Below, piece by piece: positions 18,399 to 27,184 of a stretch of DNA of 64,000 nucleotides. This stretch comes from Sphingopyxis fribergensis (GTDB lineage Bacteria; Pseudomonadota; Alphaproteobacteria; Sphingomonadales; Sphingomonadaceae), in assembly GCF_000803645.1 (NCBI RefSeq), contig NZ_CP009122.1, positions 3,944,501-4,008,500 of the forward strand. The letters are read 5' to 3'. The position numbers and the translations under genes are program-made. Numbering within the stretch: position 1 is the stretch's first letter; each line of letters opens with the position of its first letter. The notes under the pieces are model-generated. The model searched no databases, was not told the origin of the DNA, and saw only the letters and a list, made by a program, of their open reading frames with translations.

Positions 18399-19367
18399 AT
18401 GCTGTCCCGCATCTTCCCCGACCGCTTCGTCCCCGTGCTGTTCGCGACGGTCCTGCTCGCGAGCCTGCTTCCGGTGCGCGGCGCCGCGGTGCCAATCGCG
18501 CAGGGGGTGTCGACCGCGGCGATCATCTTCCTCTTCTTCCTCAATGGCGTGCGCCTACCGCGCCACGAAGTTCTGCACGGCATCCGTCACTGGAAGCTGC
18601 AGGGGAGCGCGCTCGCTTTCTGTTTCGGCTTCATGGCGCTGCTCGGGCTCGCGGCGCAGGCGGCGACCGCGCCGCTGCTCCCCGCGACGCTTGCGCTTGG
18701 CTTTCTCTTCCTCGGCATCCTGCCCTCGACCGTCCAGTCGGCGACCGCAGCGAGCAGTCTCGCGGGCGGCAATGTCGCAGCAAGCGTCGTCGCGGCAGCG
18801 CTGCTCAACCTCAGCGGCGTCGCGCTCTCACCTCTGCTCTTCGCGCTGCTCGCGGGCAGCGCGGGCGATATCCATGGCGAGGCGGTACTGCGCATCGTCT
18901 CGATCCTGCTCGTTCCTTTCTTCGCGGGCCAGCTCGTCCAGCGCTGGCTGCGGCCGTGGGTGCTCGCGCATCGCGGTCTCGCGACCTTCATGGACCGCAC
19001 CGCTATCGCGATTGCGGTCTATGTCGCTTTCTCCGCCGCCGTCGTCGCGGGGATATGGGGCCTGCTCGACGGGCGCGAGATTGCCATCGTGTTTGCAGCG
19101 GTCGCGTCGCTGCTCTCGCTGTCCTTCGGCGGCGCCTGGGCGCTTGGCGGGCTGCTGAAGCTCGCACGCCCCGACCGCATCACACTGCTCTTTTCGGGCG
19201 CGCAAAAGAGCATCGCGGTCGGCGCACCGCTCGCCGCGACGCTTTTCCCACCCGCCATCGCCGGCATGGTGCTCGTTCCGATCCTCGTCTATCATATGGC
19301 GCAACTGATCCTGTCCGCGTGGATCGCGCCGGCGTTGCGATCGCGACAGGGTGTGGTGCTTGAATAA
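18399..19367 (+). CDS. Bile acid:sodium symporter-like (SBF-like) transporter
   Basis: A 322-residue inner-membrane protein with about ten hydrophobic helices. Family features are FLFFLNGVRLPRHE, the discontinuous-helix-like GILPSTVQSATAASSLAGGN, and FSGAQKSIAVGAPLAATLF. They match the YfeH/SBF-like branch of the bile acid:Na+ symporter superfamily, whose physiological substrates in bacteria are mostly unknown organic anions. ATG 18399 is preferred: the frame runs back to 18318 only through the palindromic repeat. telA follows 64 bp later on the same strand, but the functional link is unclear. Confidence 0.87.
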   Translation: MLSRIFPDRFVPVLFATVLLASLLPVRGAAVPIAQGVSTAAIIFLFFLNGVRLPRHEVLHGIRHWKLQGSALAFCFGFMALLGLAAQAATAPLLPATLALGFLFLGILPSTVQSATAASSLAGGNVAASVVAAALLNLSGVALSPLLFALLAGSAGDIHGEAVLRIVSILLVPFFAGQLVQRWLRPWVLAHRGLATFMDRTAIAIAVYVAFSAAVVAGIWGLLDGREIAIVFAAVASLLSLSFGGAWALGGLLKLARPDRITLLFSGAQKSIAVGAPLAATLFPPAIAGMVLVPILVYHMAQLILSAWIAPALRSRQGVVLE

Positions 19368-19431
19368 CACAGATGCGCGTGCCATATGGGCATGGGCCAG
19401 ATTTTCTATTGGGTGGCTGGAAGGAAGACGA

Positions 19432-20643
19432 ATGAGCGAACTGACTGCGACGGCGACCGCAACCGACGAGCTGAAACTGACGCCGCCCGATCCCGTGCCC
19501 GCGGTTTCCCCCGAAAAGGCCGCCGGCCTGGTGCCACTGTCGACCGAGCAGAAGTCGAAGCTGGAAGAACGCGTCGACGGCTTTATCGACGATCTGGTCG
19601 CGCAGGACGTCAATTCGCCCGCCTTTGGGCAGAAGGTCGACCAGATCACCAACATGGGCCGCAAGGAAATGCTGGAGGCGGCGAACCAGTCGAACCGCTT
19701 CCTCGACCGCCCGATCAAGGCGATGGACCGCGACACCGACATCGGGATGAATCTGATCGAGCTGCGCAACACCGTCGAGCGGCTCGACCCGTCGGCGAAT
19801 GGCAAGCTGCTGTCGAAGCGCGGTTTCTTCGACAAGATTCTCGGCAACAAGGTCGGCAATTATTTCGCGCAATACCGCAGCGCGCAGACGCATATCGGCG
19901 GCATCCTGACCGCCTTGTCGAACGGCAAGGACGAGCTGCTCATGGACAATGCCGCCATCGACGTCGAGCGCCGCAAGCTGTGGGAAGCGATGGGCAAGCT
20001 CGAACAGATGGTCCATATCGCGGGCACCCTCGACGCCAAGCTCGAAGCGAAAGCAACCGAACTCGACGGCGTCGATCCGGCGAAGGCCAAGGTGCTGCGT
20101 GAAAACGCGCTTTTCTATGCACGCCAGCGCACGCAGGATTTGCTCACCCAGATGGCGGTGACGGTGCAGGGCTATCTCGCGCTCGACCTCGTCAAAAAGA
20201 ATAATGTCGAGCTGGTGAAGGGCGTCGACCGCGCCTCGACCACCACCGTCGGCGCATTGAAGACCGCGATCACCGTCGCGCAGGCAATGACGAACCAGAA
20301 GCTGGTGCTCGAACAGATCACCGCGCTGAATACCACGACCGCAAACATCATCGACGGCACCTCGAAGATGCTGAAGGACAACACCGCGCGCATCCACGAG
20401 CAAGCGGCGTCGAGCACGATCCCGATGGAGACGCTCCAGCGCGCGTTCCAGAATATCTATGACACGATGGACGCGATCGACACCTTCAAGCTGAAGGCGC
20501 TCGACAGCATGAAGACGACGGTGACGACGCTCGAGGGCGAGGTCGCGAAGTCGAAAGGCTATATCGCGCGCGCCGAGGGCGCGAGCCAGGCGCAGGCGAG
20601 CGTCGGCGGCGCCGACAGCCCGCTCGCATCGCTCGAAGGCTAA
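19432..20643 (+). CDS. TelA-family (toxic anion resistance) protein
   Basis: A 403-residue, almost wholly helical cytoplasmic protein of the TelA family (named from tellurite resistance; found in stress-response gene sets around membranes). Conserved-looking stretches are FGQKVDQITNMGRKEM, NRFLDRPIKAM and AQAMTNQKLVLEQITALN. ATG 19432 is preceded by GGAAGGAAGA. It heads a four-gene plus-strand block: an XpaC-like gene 8 bp on, a YqiJ-like gene, then a flotillin. A telA-like gene beside xpaC is also known in Bacillus. The molecular function of TelA is not settled. Confidence 0.9.
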   Translation: MSELTATATATDELKLTPPDPVPAVSPEKAAGLVPLSTEQKSKLEERVDGFIDDLVAQDVNSPAFGQKVDQITNMGRKEMLEAANQSNRFLDRPIKAMDRDTDIGMNLIELRNTVERLDPSANGKLLSKRGFFDKILGNKVGNYFAQYRSAQTHIGGILTALSNGKDELLMDNAAIDVERRKLWEAMGKLEQMVHIAGTLDAKLEAKATELDGVDPAKAKVLRENALFYARQRTQDLLTQMAVTVQGYLALDLVKKNNVELVKGVDRASTTTVGALKTAITVAQAMTNQKLVLEQITALNTTTANIIDGTSKMLKDNTARIHEQAASSTIPMETLQRAFQNIYDTMDAIDTFKLKALDSMKTTVTTLEGEVAKSKGYIARAEGASQAQASVGGADSPLASLEG

Positions 20644-20651
20644 GGCAAAAG

Positions 20652-21371
20652 ATGAGCATGAGCGAAGTCGACAAGATTCGGGTCTCGGCGGCATCGGCGA
20701 TCGAACGGTCGCGCGAGCGCCGCCGCCCGATCGGCACCAAGAGCGTCGCGCTGCGCCGCCAGCATCTCTATAAAAAGCTCGGCCGCGTACTGATCGCGGG
20801 CGGCATCGTGCTGATCGGTGCCGCGGTCTTCGGCGCGCTGATCCAGCCGCTCGGCTTCACCGGGCTGCTTGCGCTGTTCATCCTGCTGATCGGCGTCGCC
20901 GTGCTCTTCGGCCGTTCGCCCTTCCCCGAACCGCGTCAGGCCGATTTGCCCAAGGCCGATTTGAAACAGCTAGCCGGCCGCACCGAAATCTGGCTCGAGG
21001 CGCAGCGCCCCGCGCTCCCTGCCCCGGCGCGCCAACTCGTCGACGGCATCGGCGTCCAGCTCGACCTGCTCGCCCCGCAGCTCCAGACGCTCGACGCATC
21101 GAGCCCCGCGGCCGCAAACATCCGCAAGCTGGTCGGCGAGGATCTTCCCGAACTCGTCGCCGGCTATCAGCGTATCCCGGCGGGGCTGCGCACCGAAGCC
21201 CACGCCGGCCGCACCCCCGACGAGACACTCGTCGGCGGCCTCAAGATGCTCGAAAGCGAAATCGGCAATGCGGCGCGCAGCCTCGCGGCGGGCGAACTCG
21301 ACAAGCTCGCGACGCGCGAACGCTATCTCCAGCTCAAATATCAGGGGCTTGAGGACGAAGACCAAGCATAG
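20652..21371 (+). CDS. Two-helix membrane protein, possibly XpaC-like
   Basis: A 239-residue protein with a basic N terminus (SRERRRPIG), two close transmembrane helices (about 50-90: RVLIAGGIVLIGAAVFGALI and LLALFILLIGVAVLF), and a mainly helical cytoplasmic region to the end. XpaC (a '5-bromo-4-chloroindolyl phosphate hydrolysis' family) is coded next to TelA in Bacillus and has a similar layout, so this is my best guess from position and architecture rather than clear motifs. It starts 8 bp after telA, so the two are almost surely cotranscribed. No catalytic motif is seen. Confidence 0.6.
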   Translation: MSMSEVDKIRVSAASAIERSRERRRPIGTKSVALRRQHLYKKLGRVLIAGGIVLIGAAVFGALIQPLGFTGLLALFILLIGVAVLFGRSPFPEPRQADLPKADLKQLAGRTEIWLEAQRPALPAPARQLVDGIGVQLDLLAPQLQTLDASSPAAANIRKLVGEDLPELVAGYQRIPAGLRTEAHAGRTPDETLVGGLKMLESEIGNAARSLAAGELDKLATRERYLQLKYQGLEDEDQA

Positions 21372-21426
21372 GGCCCATTCGCGGCACCGCTTGCCAAGCG
21401 CCCAACGCGCGGTCACATAGACGTCG

Positions 21427-22053
21427 ATGCTCGACCTGCTCCTCGCCCCCGAAAATGTCATTTTCAGCGCGGCCCTGCTGCTGATGCTGCTGATCGGCGC
21501 GGTGCAGGCGATCGGGCTCGCGGGCGATATCGATGCGGACGTTCACGGCGATACCGACGGCGACATTGGCTTTGCCGATACACTGCTCGCCTGGGCCGGG
21601 ATCGGCCGCGTTCCTTTCCTGATGTGGCTCGTGATCTTTCTCGCACTGTTCGGTGCGCTCGGGCTCGGGCTACAGCAGCTGATGACGGCGCTGACCGGGG
21701 GCGCCGGTACGAACCTGCTGATGGTACCGCTGACCGCCGTGGCCGCACTCCCGGTGACGGGCGGCGCCGCGCGCCTCGTCGCGCGCGTCCTTCCGGGCCT
21801 CGAAACCACCGCGATCGAACGCGACGATCTGGTCGGGCGCTTTGCAGAGATCAGCATCGGCACCGCCAGCGTCGGCAATCCGGCGCGGGCGTGCGTTACC
21901 GATTTGCACGGCCAGCCGCACCAGATCATGGTCGAACCCGACAGCGCCGATCAGATTTTCCAGACCGGCGAGAGCGTGCTGCTCGTAAAACGCGAAGGCG
22001 ACATCTTCAAAGCCTTCACCCGCGGCGATTTTTATTTACCGCGGCTCGACTGA
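21427..22053 (+). CDS. YqiJ-like OB-fold inner-membrane protein
   Basis: A 208-residue membrane protein with helices at about 11-31, 58-82 and 95-118. A C-terminal soluble OB-fold-type domain follows (about 135-205, DLVGRFAEISIGTASVGNPA to VLLVKREGDIFKAF). In enterobacteria yqiJ and the flotillin gene yqiK form an operon, and NfeD proteins play the same role elsewhere. The flotillin gene follows here after 63 bp. It probably binds or anchors that flotillin. An acidic repeat-like stretch (DIDADVHGDTDGDIG) lies between the first two helices. Confidence 0.8.
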   Translation: MLDLLLAPENVIFSAALLLMLLIGAVQAIGLAGDIDADVHGDTDGDIGFADTLLAWAGIGRVPFLMWLVIFLALFGALGLGLQQLMTALTGGAGTNLLMVPLTAVAALPVTGGAARLVARVLPGLETTAIERDDLVGRFAEISIGTASVGNPARACVTDLHGQPHQIMVEPDSADQIFQTGESVLLVKREGDIFKAFTRGDFYLPRLD

Positions 22054-22116
22054 CCCTAATATCGGTTCGGGGGCTTCCAATCACGGAAGCGCGAATCGAC
22101 AGCAACGGGTAGGTTC

Positions 22117-23844
22117 ATGATTGAAATCGCTATTTACGCCGGCATCGGGCTTGCCGCGCTCCTGATCCTGGGATTGATTGTCACGCGGCTTTATCATCGC
22201 GCGACCAAGGAAATTGCCTTCGTCCGCACGGGATTTCGCGGCGAACGCGTCATCATGAACGGCGGCGCGCTGGTTCTGCCGGTCCTGCACGAAACGATGC
22301 CGGTGAACATGAACACCGTCAGGCTCGCGGTCGAGCGCAAGAATGTCGACGCGCTGATCACGCTCGATCGGCTCCGCATCGACGTAAAGGCCGAATTCTA
22401 CGTCCGCGTCCGCCCCGATGCGGGCGCGATCGGGATGGCGGCCCAGACGCTTGGCCTGCGCACGATGAACCCCGAAGCCTTGAAGGATCTGGTCGAGGGC
22501 AAGTTCGTCGACGCGCTGCGCTCGGTCGCCGCGGGCATGACGATGAACCAGCTCCACGAACAGCGTGCCGACTTCGTCCAGAAGGTGCAGCAAGTCAGCT
22601 CGAACGATCTGTCGATGAACGGGCTCGAGCTCGAATCGGTGTCGCTGACCGGGCTCGATCAGACGTCGATCGAACATTTCAATGCCAACAACGCCTTCGA
22701 CGCCGAGGGTCTGACCAAGCTCACCGAACAGATCGAGCTGCGCAAAAAGGCGCGCAACGACATCGAGCAGGACACGCGCGTCCAGATCGAGACCAAGAAT
22801 CTGGAAGCGGACAAGCGCAGCTTCGAAATTTCGCGCGACAATGAATTCGCCCGGCTGGAGCAGGAGCGCGAGGTCGAGATGCGGCGCGCCGTACAGGCCG
22901 CTGAAATCGCGCGCGAGCAGGCGCAGCGCAATCAGGAAGCCGACAACGCGCGCATTCAGGCGAAGCAACTCGTCGATGCCAAGCAGATCGAGGCCGACCG
23001 CGCGATCGAGGAAGCGCGAATCGCGCAGGAACAGGCGATCGAGCTCGCGCGGCAGGAACAGCAGATCCTGATCCAAAACAAGAGCCGCGAGGAAAGCCAG
23101 GCGCGCGGCGAAGCCGATGCGGCTCGCGCGATCGCCGTCGCCGCCGAGGAACAGGTCGCCACCGCGCGCGAAACCGAGGTTGCCGAACGATCAAAGCGCA
23201 TCGAGCTGATCGAAGCCGCCAAGGAAGCCGAACGACAGGCGATTTCGGTCAAGGTCGAGGCCGAGGCCGAAAAGGAAGCCGCAGCAAACCGCGCCGCCGC
23301 ATTGCGGCTCGAAGCCGAGGGCGAGGCCGAGGCCGAAAAGCTGCGCGCCGAAGCCGCGCGCATCCGCTTCGAGGTCGAAGCGGCAGGTCAGCGGGCAATC
23401 AACGAGGCGGCCAACCTGCTATCATCCGACCAGATTTCGCTTCAGACCAAGATGGCCCTACTCAAGGTGCTGCCCGAGGTCGTGCGCGAAGCCGCGAAGC
23501 CGATGGAAGCGATCGATTCGATCAAGATCATCCAGGTCGACGGGATTAACCAGACGGGTGGCGGTACCTCGAACGGCGGCGGAAATGGCGACGCAAATGG
23601 CAACGGGGGCAACCTCGCCAGCAACGCCGTGTCGGCGGCGCTCGCCTACCGCGCGCAGGCGCCGGTGATCGACAGCCTGATGAAGGAACTCGGCTTCGAC
23701 GGCGGTTCGCTCGATGCACTCGTCAAGGGCGCCGCCGCGATCGAGCCAGCGGGACAACCCGCGATTCCGGCCGCTCCGCGTGGGCGCAAGCCGCGTCCCA
23801 ACGCCGTCGTCGCGGACACCAAAGACAGCGACGAAGACGCCTGA
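22117..23844 (+). CDS. yqiK: Flotillin-family protein YqiK
   Basis: Membrane-scaffold protein of 575 residues. One N-terminal transmembrane helix (about 3-25) is followed by the SPFH/band-7 domain (about 35-215). A very long Ala/Glu-rich coiled coil runs to about 450 (many ARQEQQ/EAEAEKEAA repeats), and an oligomerisation-type C-terminal part contains a Gly/Asn linker near 480. Flotillins assemble large oligomers that organise membrane microdomains. It ends the block with TelA, the XpaC-like protein and its YqiJ-like partner. It is convergent with the small membrane protein gene at 23868. Confidence 0.93.
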   Translation: MIEIAIYAGIGLAALLILGLIVTRLYHRATKEIAFVRTGFRGERVIMNGGALVLPVLHETMPVNMNTVRLAVERKNVDALITLDRLRIDVKAEFYVRVRPDAGAIGMAAQTLGLRTMNPEALKDLVEGKFVDALRSVAAGMTMNQLHEQRADFVQKVQQVSSNDLSMNGLELESVSLTGLDQTSIEHFNANNAFDAEGLTKLTEQIELRKKARNDIEQDTRVQIETKNLEADKRSFEISRDNEFARLEQEREVEMRRAVQAAEIAREQAQRNQEADNARIQAKQLVDAKQIEADRAIEEARIAQEQAIELARQEQQILIQNKSREESQARGEADAARAIAVAAEEQVATARETEVAERSKRIELIEAAKEAERQAISVKVEAEAEKEAAANRAAALRLEAEGEAEAEKLRAEAARIRFEVEAAGQRAINEAANLLSSDQISLQTKMALLKVLPEVVREAAKPMEAIDSIKIIQVDGINQTGGGTSNGGGNGDANGNGGNLASNAVSAALAYRAQAPVIDSLMKELGFDGGSLDALVKGAAAIEPAGQPAIPAAPRGRKPRPNAVVADTKDSDEDA

Positions 23845-23867
23845 TCCGGACACAGCGCCAGCGTCGG

Positions 23868-24191
23868 CTAAGCCTGGCGCCAGCGCTGCGTCCCGAACCA
23901 CAATAGCAGGACGAGCAGCAGCGGCGGCGCGAGCCCCCAATGCGTCGCCCCCGCGAGCGGCGCGAGCAAGGGCGCCGACGACAAGAGCCACAGCGCCGCG
24001 AGCAGCGCGCCGATCGCCAGCGCCTCGAACGCGAAGCTGCGCCAGAAGCGCGACCGCGCACGGGCATAGGCTGCCTGCGCATCGATCGCGCGTTCGACGC
24101 CGACTGCAAAGCCGCGGTCGCCCGGCCGCTCGGGCGGTGCCAGCATCGCGGCCAGCATCGCATCGATGTCGCGTTCGTCCGGCGCCGTCAT
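23868..24191 (-). CDS. Small two-helix membrane protein, candidate anti-sigma factor
   Basis: A 107-residue protein with a hydrophilic N-terminal half (TAPDERDIDAMLAAMLAPPE) and two hydrophobic helices (about 55-72 and 80-98). Its ATG overlaps the stop of the ECF sigma factor gene (ATGA), the usual place for an anti-sigma factor. No zinc-binding HxxxCxxC is present, so if it restrains the sigma factor it is a non-classical type. The role is inferred from position only. Confidence 0.65.
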   Translation of the reverse strand: MTAPDERDIDAMLAAMLAPPERPGDRGFAVGVERAIDAQAAYARARSRFWRSFAFEALAIGALLAALWLLSSAPLLAPLAGATHWGLAPPLLLVLLLWFGTQRWRQA

Positions 24192-24727
24192 GCGTCCGCT
24201 CCTTCGCCGATCAACTTCTGCGCCTTGGCGCGGCCGCGCAAGACGAGCGATTTGAGCGTGCCGAGCGGCACCCCCATGATCTCGGCCGCCTCGCCATGCG
24301 ACCAGCCATGGCCAAAGCATAAAGTGAGCGCAGCGCGCTCCTGCGGCGACAAGGCGCCAAGCAGTCGGCCGGCGTCGATCGCGGCGTCGCTTGCCGGGCG
24401 CGGATCGGTCGATGTCGCGGCCTCTTCACCTGCCGCAAGCCCCTCGCGCCGCCGCGCCGTACGCCGCTGGTCGAGGAACAACCGCCAGCCGATCCCCATG
24501 ATCCACGCCGCATAACTCCCCTGCCCCCGATATTCGCCAGCGCGCTGCCACGCGCGAACAAAGGCTTCCTGCGCCAGATCGTCGGCGTCGCATCCGGCGG
24601 CGCGGGACAGGAAGGCGCGCAATCGTCCCTCGTGCCGCAGCACGAGAAGTTGGAAAGCGGCGCGATCTCCCCCCGCGACACGCTGGTTGAGGGCCCAATC
24701 TTCATCGGCGCATGCCTCATCACGCAG
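24188..24727 (-). CDS. ECF-type RNA polymerase sigma factor (probable CTG start)
   Basis: Directs RNA polymerase to a specific promoter set. Region 2 (QRVAGGDRAAFQLLVLRHEG, then DDLAQEAFVRAWQR) and region 4 (LSPQERAALTLCFGHGWSHGEAAEIMGVPLGTLKS) are clear. The first ordinary start, GTG 24643, would remove the start of region 2. The frame is open further upstream and encodes RDEACADEDWALNQRVAGGD, a normal ECF N terminus. CTG 24727 has GAGGAG 7 bases upstream and overlaps the stop of the DUF6249 gene, giving 179 residues. The small membrane protein downstream is the likely anti-sigma factor. The inducing signal is unknown. Confidence 0.85.
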   Translation of the reverse strand: MRDEACADEDWALNQRVAGGDRAAFQLLVLRHEGRLRAFLSRAAGCDADDLAQEAFVRAWQRAGEYRGQGSYAAWIMGIGWRLFLDQRRTARRREGLAAGEEAATSTDPRPASDAAIDAGRLLGALSPQERAALTLCFGHGWSHGEAAEIMGVPLGTLKSLVLRGRAKAQKLIGEGADA

Positions 24728-25310
24728 CGGCGCGCTCCTCGGCAGCCGCAGCGCGCGCGAGGCGGCGGCGGACGAGCAGCGCGATGCCCACGAATATGGG
24801 GAAAAGCGCAGCGCCGACCGCGGTGCGGATCAGCTGCTCATGTCCCTGGATCAGCCCGAAACCGGCCATTGCGAGGCCGATTGCGAGCAACACCAGCGCG
24901 TTGCGGTCGTCGCCCGGCGCATCGGGGATTTGGCCGCCGATATGCTCATATGGCTTGTTGAGCTTGTCGATCAGCGGGCTGACAGCGTCGGACTTGGCCT
25001 CGAGCGCACGGCGGATCGAGCGATGAAGCATCCACGCATGGAGCAGTCGTGCGAGAAGGAAAAAGCCCACGACGAACAGCGCGACCATCGTGATATTTTC
25101 GAGCAGGTTGAAAAAACTGTCGCTCACCGCGACCAGTTCGGTGGTCGGCGGCGGCGCGGGCATGAACGAGGCGATGTCGCGCGGGTCGATATAGGCGGCG
25201 ACGTCCGCCGGGCTGATCGACTGCGCGGACAGAGCCACCGGCGCCGCGGCAACGGCCGGCGCAGCCGGTGCGGTGGCAGCGGCCGCCGCGGCAATCAGAA
25301 AATCCATCAT
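24720..25310 (-). CDS. DUF6249-like membrane protein
   Basis: A 196-residue protein: a signal-like Ala/Pro-rich N terminus, a transmembrane helix near 72-90 (ITMVALFVVGFFLLARLLHAW), a cytoplasmic stretch (RALEAKSDAVSPLIDKLN), and a hydrophobic hairpin near 138-178. The layout matches the DUF6249 proteins often found with ECF sigma factors. AAGGAGAGAG precedes ATG 25310. It is the first gene of a minus-strand operon with the sigma factor and the small membrane protein, all linked by overlaps, so it may sense or respond to envelope stress. That role is inference. Confidence 0.75.
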   Translation of the reverse strand: MMDFLIAAAAAATAPAAPAVAAAPVALSAQSISPADVAAYIDPRDIASFMPAPPPTTELVAVSDSFFNLLENITMVALFVVGFFLLARLLHAWMLHRSIRRALEAKSDAVSPLIDKLNKPYEHIGGQIPDAPGDDRNALVLLAIGLAMAGFGLIQGHEQLIRTAVGAALFPIFVGIALLVRRRLARAAAAEERAAA

Positions 25311-25735
25311 CTCTCTCCTTCATGCCGCTTCGGCACGGTGAAACCACAGGCGGCGGCCTCCGGCAAGGCGGGGATGATCTGCACCGGGGAGCACATACCA
25401 ACCGCCGCGCAAAGCCGCCGCCCGGACCGGCGCAGCGGCCGATCAGGAACTGGACGGTCCGAGGCGCGGCAGTGGATGCAACCTAGTGAATTATTTTCGA
25501 CGTCCGGGGCGGGCCATGGCGCGGTGCGCCCAAAAAGACGGCGGGGATTGCGCCGACGCTTCCCCTCGATGCCGCCAACGCAATCCCACCGATCCACACA
25601 TCCGCCCCCGTCTGCGGTCATTTCCGCCGTGGCGAGCCTTGCCCGAAGAAGGAAGCCACTCAGGACCGATAGCATCGCCGGAATACGCCCCCGACAGCGC
25701 CATCGCGCGCGCCGGTCAAAATGGGGGAGAGCCCG
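25311..25735. other. 425-bp gap with no gene I can support
   Basis: The stretch between the DUF6249 gene and the small exported-protein gene is open in several frames on both strands, as expected at this GC content. None of these frames shows a signal peptide, a ribosome site or a known motif. It must hold the promoter of the minus-strand sigma operon (near 25311-25360), but I cannot point to -35/-10 boxes. Confidence 0.5.
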
Positions 25736-25927
25736 TCATTCGTCTCGACCAGTGCCGAATGACAATATCAGCTTGTTTGCCGACTTGGCGGCGGCGGGAG
25801 CCGCACGGCCGTCGTGTGCGGCGGCATCGGTTTGCGCGGCAGCGGGCGCCGCCGCCAGGAGCGTTCCGGCGAGAAACGAGCCGGCTACGAGCGCGGACAG
25901 AACGCAAGCGGCGATCATGGTCATCAT
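25736..25927 (-). CDS. Small exported protein of unknown function
   Basis: A 63-residue product: a strong signal peptide (MIAACVLSALVAGSFLAGTL, cleavage after about residue 31 at AAAQ) and a short Ala-rich mature part ending KLILSFGTGRDE. AAGGAAAC lies just before the ATG pair at 25927. It stands alone between the RpiR gene and the empty gap. No family is recognised. The signal peptide plus ribosome site are the only evidence that it is real. Confidence 0.5.
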   Translation of the reverse strand: MMTMIAACVLSALVAGSFLAGTLLAAAPAAAQTDAAAHDGRAAPAAAKSANKLILSFGTGRDE

Positions 25928-26044
25928 TTTCGGTTTCCTTGGGTTCGTATCAATTCGCAAACCATAAGGATGCCACACACCCGCTTGGAGCACCGACTCG
26001 CAATGAAGCGCCTGTACCATCCGCCGATCGCGGATCACGGGGGA

Positions 26045-26938
26045 TCAGAAGCGTTTGATCGAGAGAACTTCGAAAGTCTGGCGCAGCGTCTCGGTCGAGC
26101 GGTCGTAATCGCCGAGGGCGAGCGCGGCGATCAGCGCGTCGACGACGCAAAGCTGCGCGATCCGACTCGTCATCGCCTCGGTGCGAAACCGCGTCTCGCG
26201 CGCCATGGTGAAGAGCACGACATCGGCATAAGCCTGGATCGGCGAGCGCGCGAAATTGGTGATGACGATCGTCCGCGCCCCCGCTTCCTTCGCCAGCCGC
26301 GTCGCCGCGACCGTCTCGTGCGTCGCGCCGCTGTGCGAAATCGTCAGCACGGCGACGTCGGGGTCGCAGCGCGAGGCGCTGATCGCCTGGATGTGGCTGT
26401 CGGTCACGACGCGCGCGTCGAGCCCGATGCGCAGCATCCGGTAATGCGTATCTTCGGCGATCGGCGCCGACGAGCCGATGCCATAGATTTCGACGCGCTT
26501 CGCCGTATGGATCGCACCCACCGCGCGCGTCAGCGCCTGCGGATCGAGGACCGAGAGCGAGTCGCGCAGTGCCTGGATTCCCGAATGGAAAACCTTGCGG
26601 CAGATCGTATCCATATCGTCGTCGCGTGCGACATCCTCATGGATGAACTGCACCGACTGCACGGTCTCGCGCGCAAGGCTCAGCTTTAGATGCTGGAAGC
26701 CCGACAGGCCGATGCCGCGACAGAAATTGACGACGCTGCCCTCGCTCACGCCGACCGCTTCGGCGAGTTCGGTGATCGACAGGCCAACGATTTCATCGGG
26801 CTGCGCGAGGATATAATCGGCGATGCGCTGCGCACCCTTGGCCATCTTGCCATGAGCCATTCTCATTCGCTCGAGCGCATTTTCGATCGGGACTCGATCG
26901 TCACCCGCCGCTTTCGTCACCCCGCCCTTGTCACTCAT
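26045..26938 (-). CDS. RpiR/MurR-family transcriptional regulator
   Basis: A 297-residue regulator with the RpiR-type N-terminal helix-turn-helix (about 35-90, LSITELAEAVGVSEGSVVNF) and a C-terminal SIS sugar-phosphate-binding domain (about 130-265, with VEIYGIGSSAPIAEDTHYR and VLTISHSGATHETV). Such proteins sense phosphosugars. It is divergent from the phosphorus-acquisition gene block that starts at 27185, across 246 bp, and may control it or itself. ATG 26938 is taken as start because the residues upstream (frame open to 27034) do not look like part of the fold. Confidence 0.88.
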   Translation of the reverse strand: MSDKGGVTKAAGDDRVPIENALERMRMAHGKMAKGAQRIADYILAQPDEIVGLSITELAEAVGVSEGSVVNFCRGIGLSGFQHLKLSLARETVQSVQFIHEDVARDDDMDTICRKVFHSGIQALRDSLSVLDPQALTRAVGAIHTAKRVEIYGIGSSAPIAEDTHYRMLRIGLDARVVTDSHIQAISASRCDPDVAVLTISHSGATHETVAATRLAKEAGARTIVITNFARSPIQAYADVVLFTMARETRFRTEAMTSRIAQLCVVDALIAALALGDYDRSTETLRQTFEVLSIKRF

Positions 26939-27060
26939 TTTACGCAATTCTCCATCAGAATCCGCATACCTCACCCCCGCGGGACAGAGAAAGCTAGCCG
27001 AGATCGCGACAATCTGAAAGTATAATTTGCTCATTTTGATGTAAATCTAAAATTGAGCCT

Positions 27061-27078
27061 ATTTCACTCAACTGTCAC
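27061..27078 (+). promoter_or_regulatory. Candidate Pho box upstream of the receptor gene
   Basis: ATTTCAC (27061-27067) and CTGTCAC (27072-27078) are direct repeats exactly 11 bp apart, the spacing of PhoB sites (consensus half CTGTCAT). The second half matches at six of seven bases, the first at four. It lies 107 bp before the receptor ATG and fits phosphate-starvation control of the genes that follow. Confidence 0.4.
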
Positions 27079-27184
27079 ACGCCGCACTTAGCGGAGGCCC
27101 CGCACATTGATGCGGTGCAGTATCGAGTCGTGAACACGACCGCCCCTGCGCCGCCGAATGTGATCGGGATTCTTCAAAAGGGGC

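Noticed and set aside
25307..25675. A 122-codon minus-strand frame in the 425-bp gap
   Set aside because: No ribosome site, no signal peptide, Arg/Pro-rich composition typical of chance frames, and it overlaps the start of the DUF6249 gene.
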